Part shown: piece by piece, positions 63,581-64,000 of the stretch
How positions within the stretch are numbered: position 1 is the first letter of the stretch
Layout of the letters: every line of letters begins with the position of its first letter
Assembly (NCBI RefSeq): GCF_003254475.1
Contig: NZ_QFYQ01000001.1
Span: 1,674,001 to 1,738,000, forward strand
Direction: 5' to 3'
DNA from: Phenylobacterium soli
GTDB taxonomy: Bacteria > Pseudomonadota > Alphaproteobacteria > Caulobacterales > Caulobacteraceae
Length of the DNA stretch: 64,000 nucleotides
Position numbers and translations under genes: made by a program
Notes under the pieces: model-generated
Told to the model about the DNA's origin: nothing
The model's input: the letters and a program-made list of their open reading frames with translations, nothing else
Databases searched by the model: none

Positions 63581-63712
63581 GAGGCTTTGGTTCTGGCCTG
63601 CGTTCTTAAAGAGTTGTGCGCCCGCGAAGGGCGGAGCCTTCTAGCGGCGCGTCGGCAGGGCTGCAACGGGTAGGACGTTTCGCGTTGGCGCGGCCGGCGC
63701 TATCTAGCGGGC

Positions 63713-64000
63713 ATGACCTCCCCAGCCGAAGCCCGATCCAGCATCGATCCTGCCGAAGTCGAGCGGTTCTCGAAGATCGCGGCCGAGTGGTGGGACCCGC
63801 GCGGCAAGTTCGCGCCCCTGCACAAATTCAACCCTGTCCGGCTGAGCTTCATCCGCGACCAGGCGCTCTATCGTTTCGGCCGCGATCCGCAGGCCCGCCG
63901 GCCGTTCGAGGGCCTGCGGCTGCTCGACATCGGCTGCGGCGGCGGCCTGCTCTCCGAGCCCATGGCGAGGCTGGGCTTCCAGGTGGTCGGCGTCGACGCC
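63713..64000 (+). CDS. ubiG: 3-demethylubiquinol/polyprenyl-dihydroxybenzoate O-methyltransferase, 3' end outside
   Basis: The first 96 codons are seen before the window ends. The start [20 protein letters not shown] is followed by [20 protein letters not shown] and PVRLSFIR, the standard UbiG opening, then the SAM motif [19 protein letters not shown] and a following VVGVDA with the acidic ribose contact. UbiG makes two O-methylations in ubiquinone synthesis. Divergent from lysC, with 132 bases between the starts. Confidence 0.95.
   Translation, partial: MTSPAEARSSIDPAEVERFSKIAAEWWDPRGKFAPLHKFNPVRLSFIRDQALYRFGRDPQARRPFEGLRLLDIGCGGGLLSEPMARLGFQVVGVDA

Noticed and set aside
63581-63712. Search for a lysine riboswitch or attenuator before lysC
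   Set aside because: The 132-base divergent gap is too short and shows no multi-stem fold or leader peptide rich in Lys/Thr.

Overview
The window is a GC-rich (about 70 percent by eye), densely coded bacterial chromosome segment. Gene content and family choice point to an alphaproteobacterium of the Caulobacterales, most like Phenylobacterium or Caulobacter: a DUF4167 gene next to prmC/prfA, a ptsP (nitrogen PTS enzyme I) gene, a TonB receptor paired with Zur, a CYP153-type P450, an HWE-family kinase, several Crp/Fnr regulators and dispersed hairpin repeats. The genus is my inference; no rRNA is present. Layout. 0-11 kb: the end of an acyl-CoA thioesterase gene, a degenerate RNase H-like gene, an SDR/TetR divergent pair with twin operators, an XRE regulator, a two-gene operon of internally duplicated winged-helix proteins, a frameshifted phytanoyl-CoA dioxygenase-like gene, an exported methyltransferase, corA and a TSUP transporter. 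11-18 kb: three Crp/Fnr regulators mixed with many very small genes, including two too short for usual calling thresholds, and an orphan pair that looks like phage inner and outer spanins. 18-31 kb: a GPH-type sugar transporter, a second thioesterase, a TPR/glycosyltransferase-like protein, an aminotransferase, a fused 5-oxoprolinase, a DjlA-like cochaperone, a monooxygenase/acyl-CoA dehydrogenase pair and an HWE histidine kinase. 31-44 kb: CHRD and glycine-zipper envelope proteins, a CYP153 P450, an SMP-30 protein, folA and thyA, S1/P1 nuclease, an RcnB-like protein, and divergent zur / TonB receptor genes around a clear Zur-type box. 44-64 kb: a housekeeping block read mostly leftward (DUF4167, prmC, MOSC, prfA, ispG, a RodZ-like gene, ptsP, lysC) and the start of ubiG. 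It is interrupted between ptsP and lysC by an 8 kb accessory segment: a membrane-fused alpha/beta hydrolase, an MFS transporter and a complete EmrAB-OMF drug efflux operon with its TetR regulator and two perfect operators. How the genes work together. Folate/dTMP synthesis is served by folA and thyA; translation termination by prfA and its methyltransferase prmC; zinc uptake by zur and its receptor; xenobiotic response by the TetR-controlled SDR and efflux operon. There is no rRNA, confirmed tRNA, CRISPR array, insertion sequence or intact prophage. The most novel-looking items are the four-copy winged-helix family at 4-6 kb, the orphan spanin-like pair at 13.5-14.2 kb, the RNase H-fold protein without catalytic acids at 0.8-1.3 kb, and the hydrolase fused to a polytopic membrane domain at 54.2 kb.
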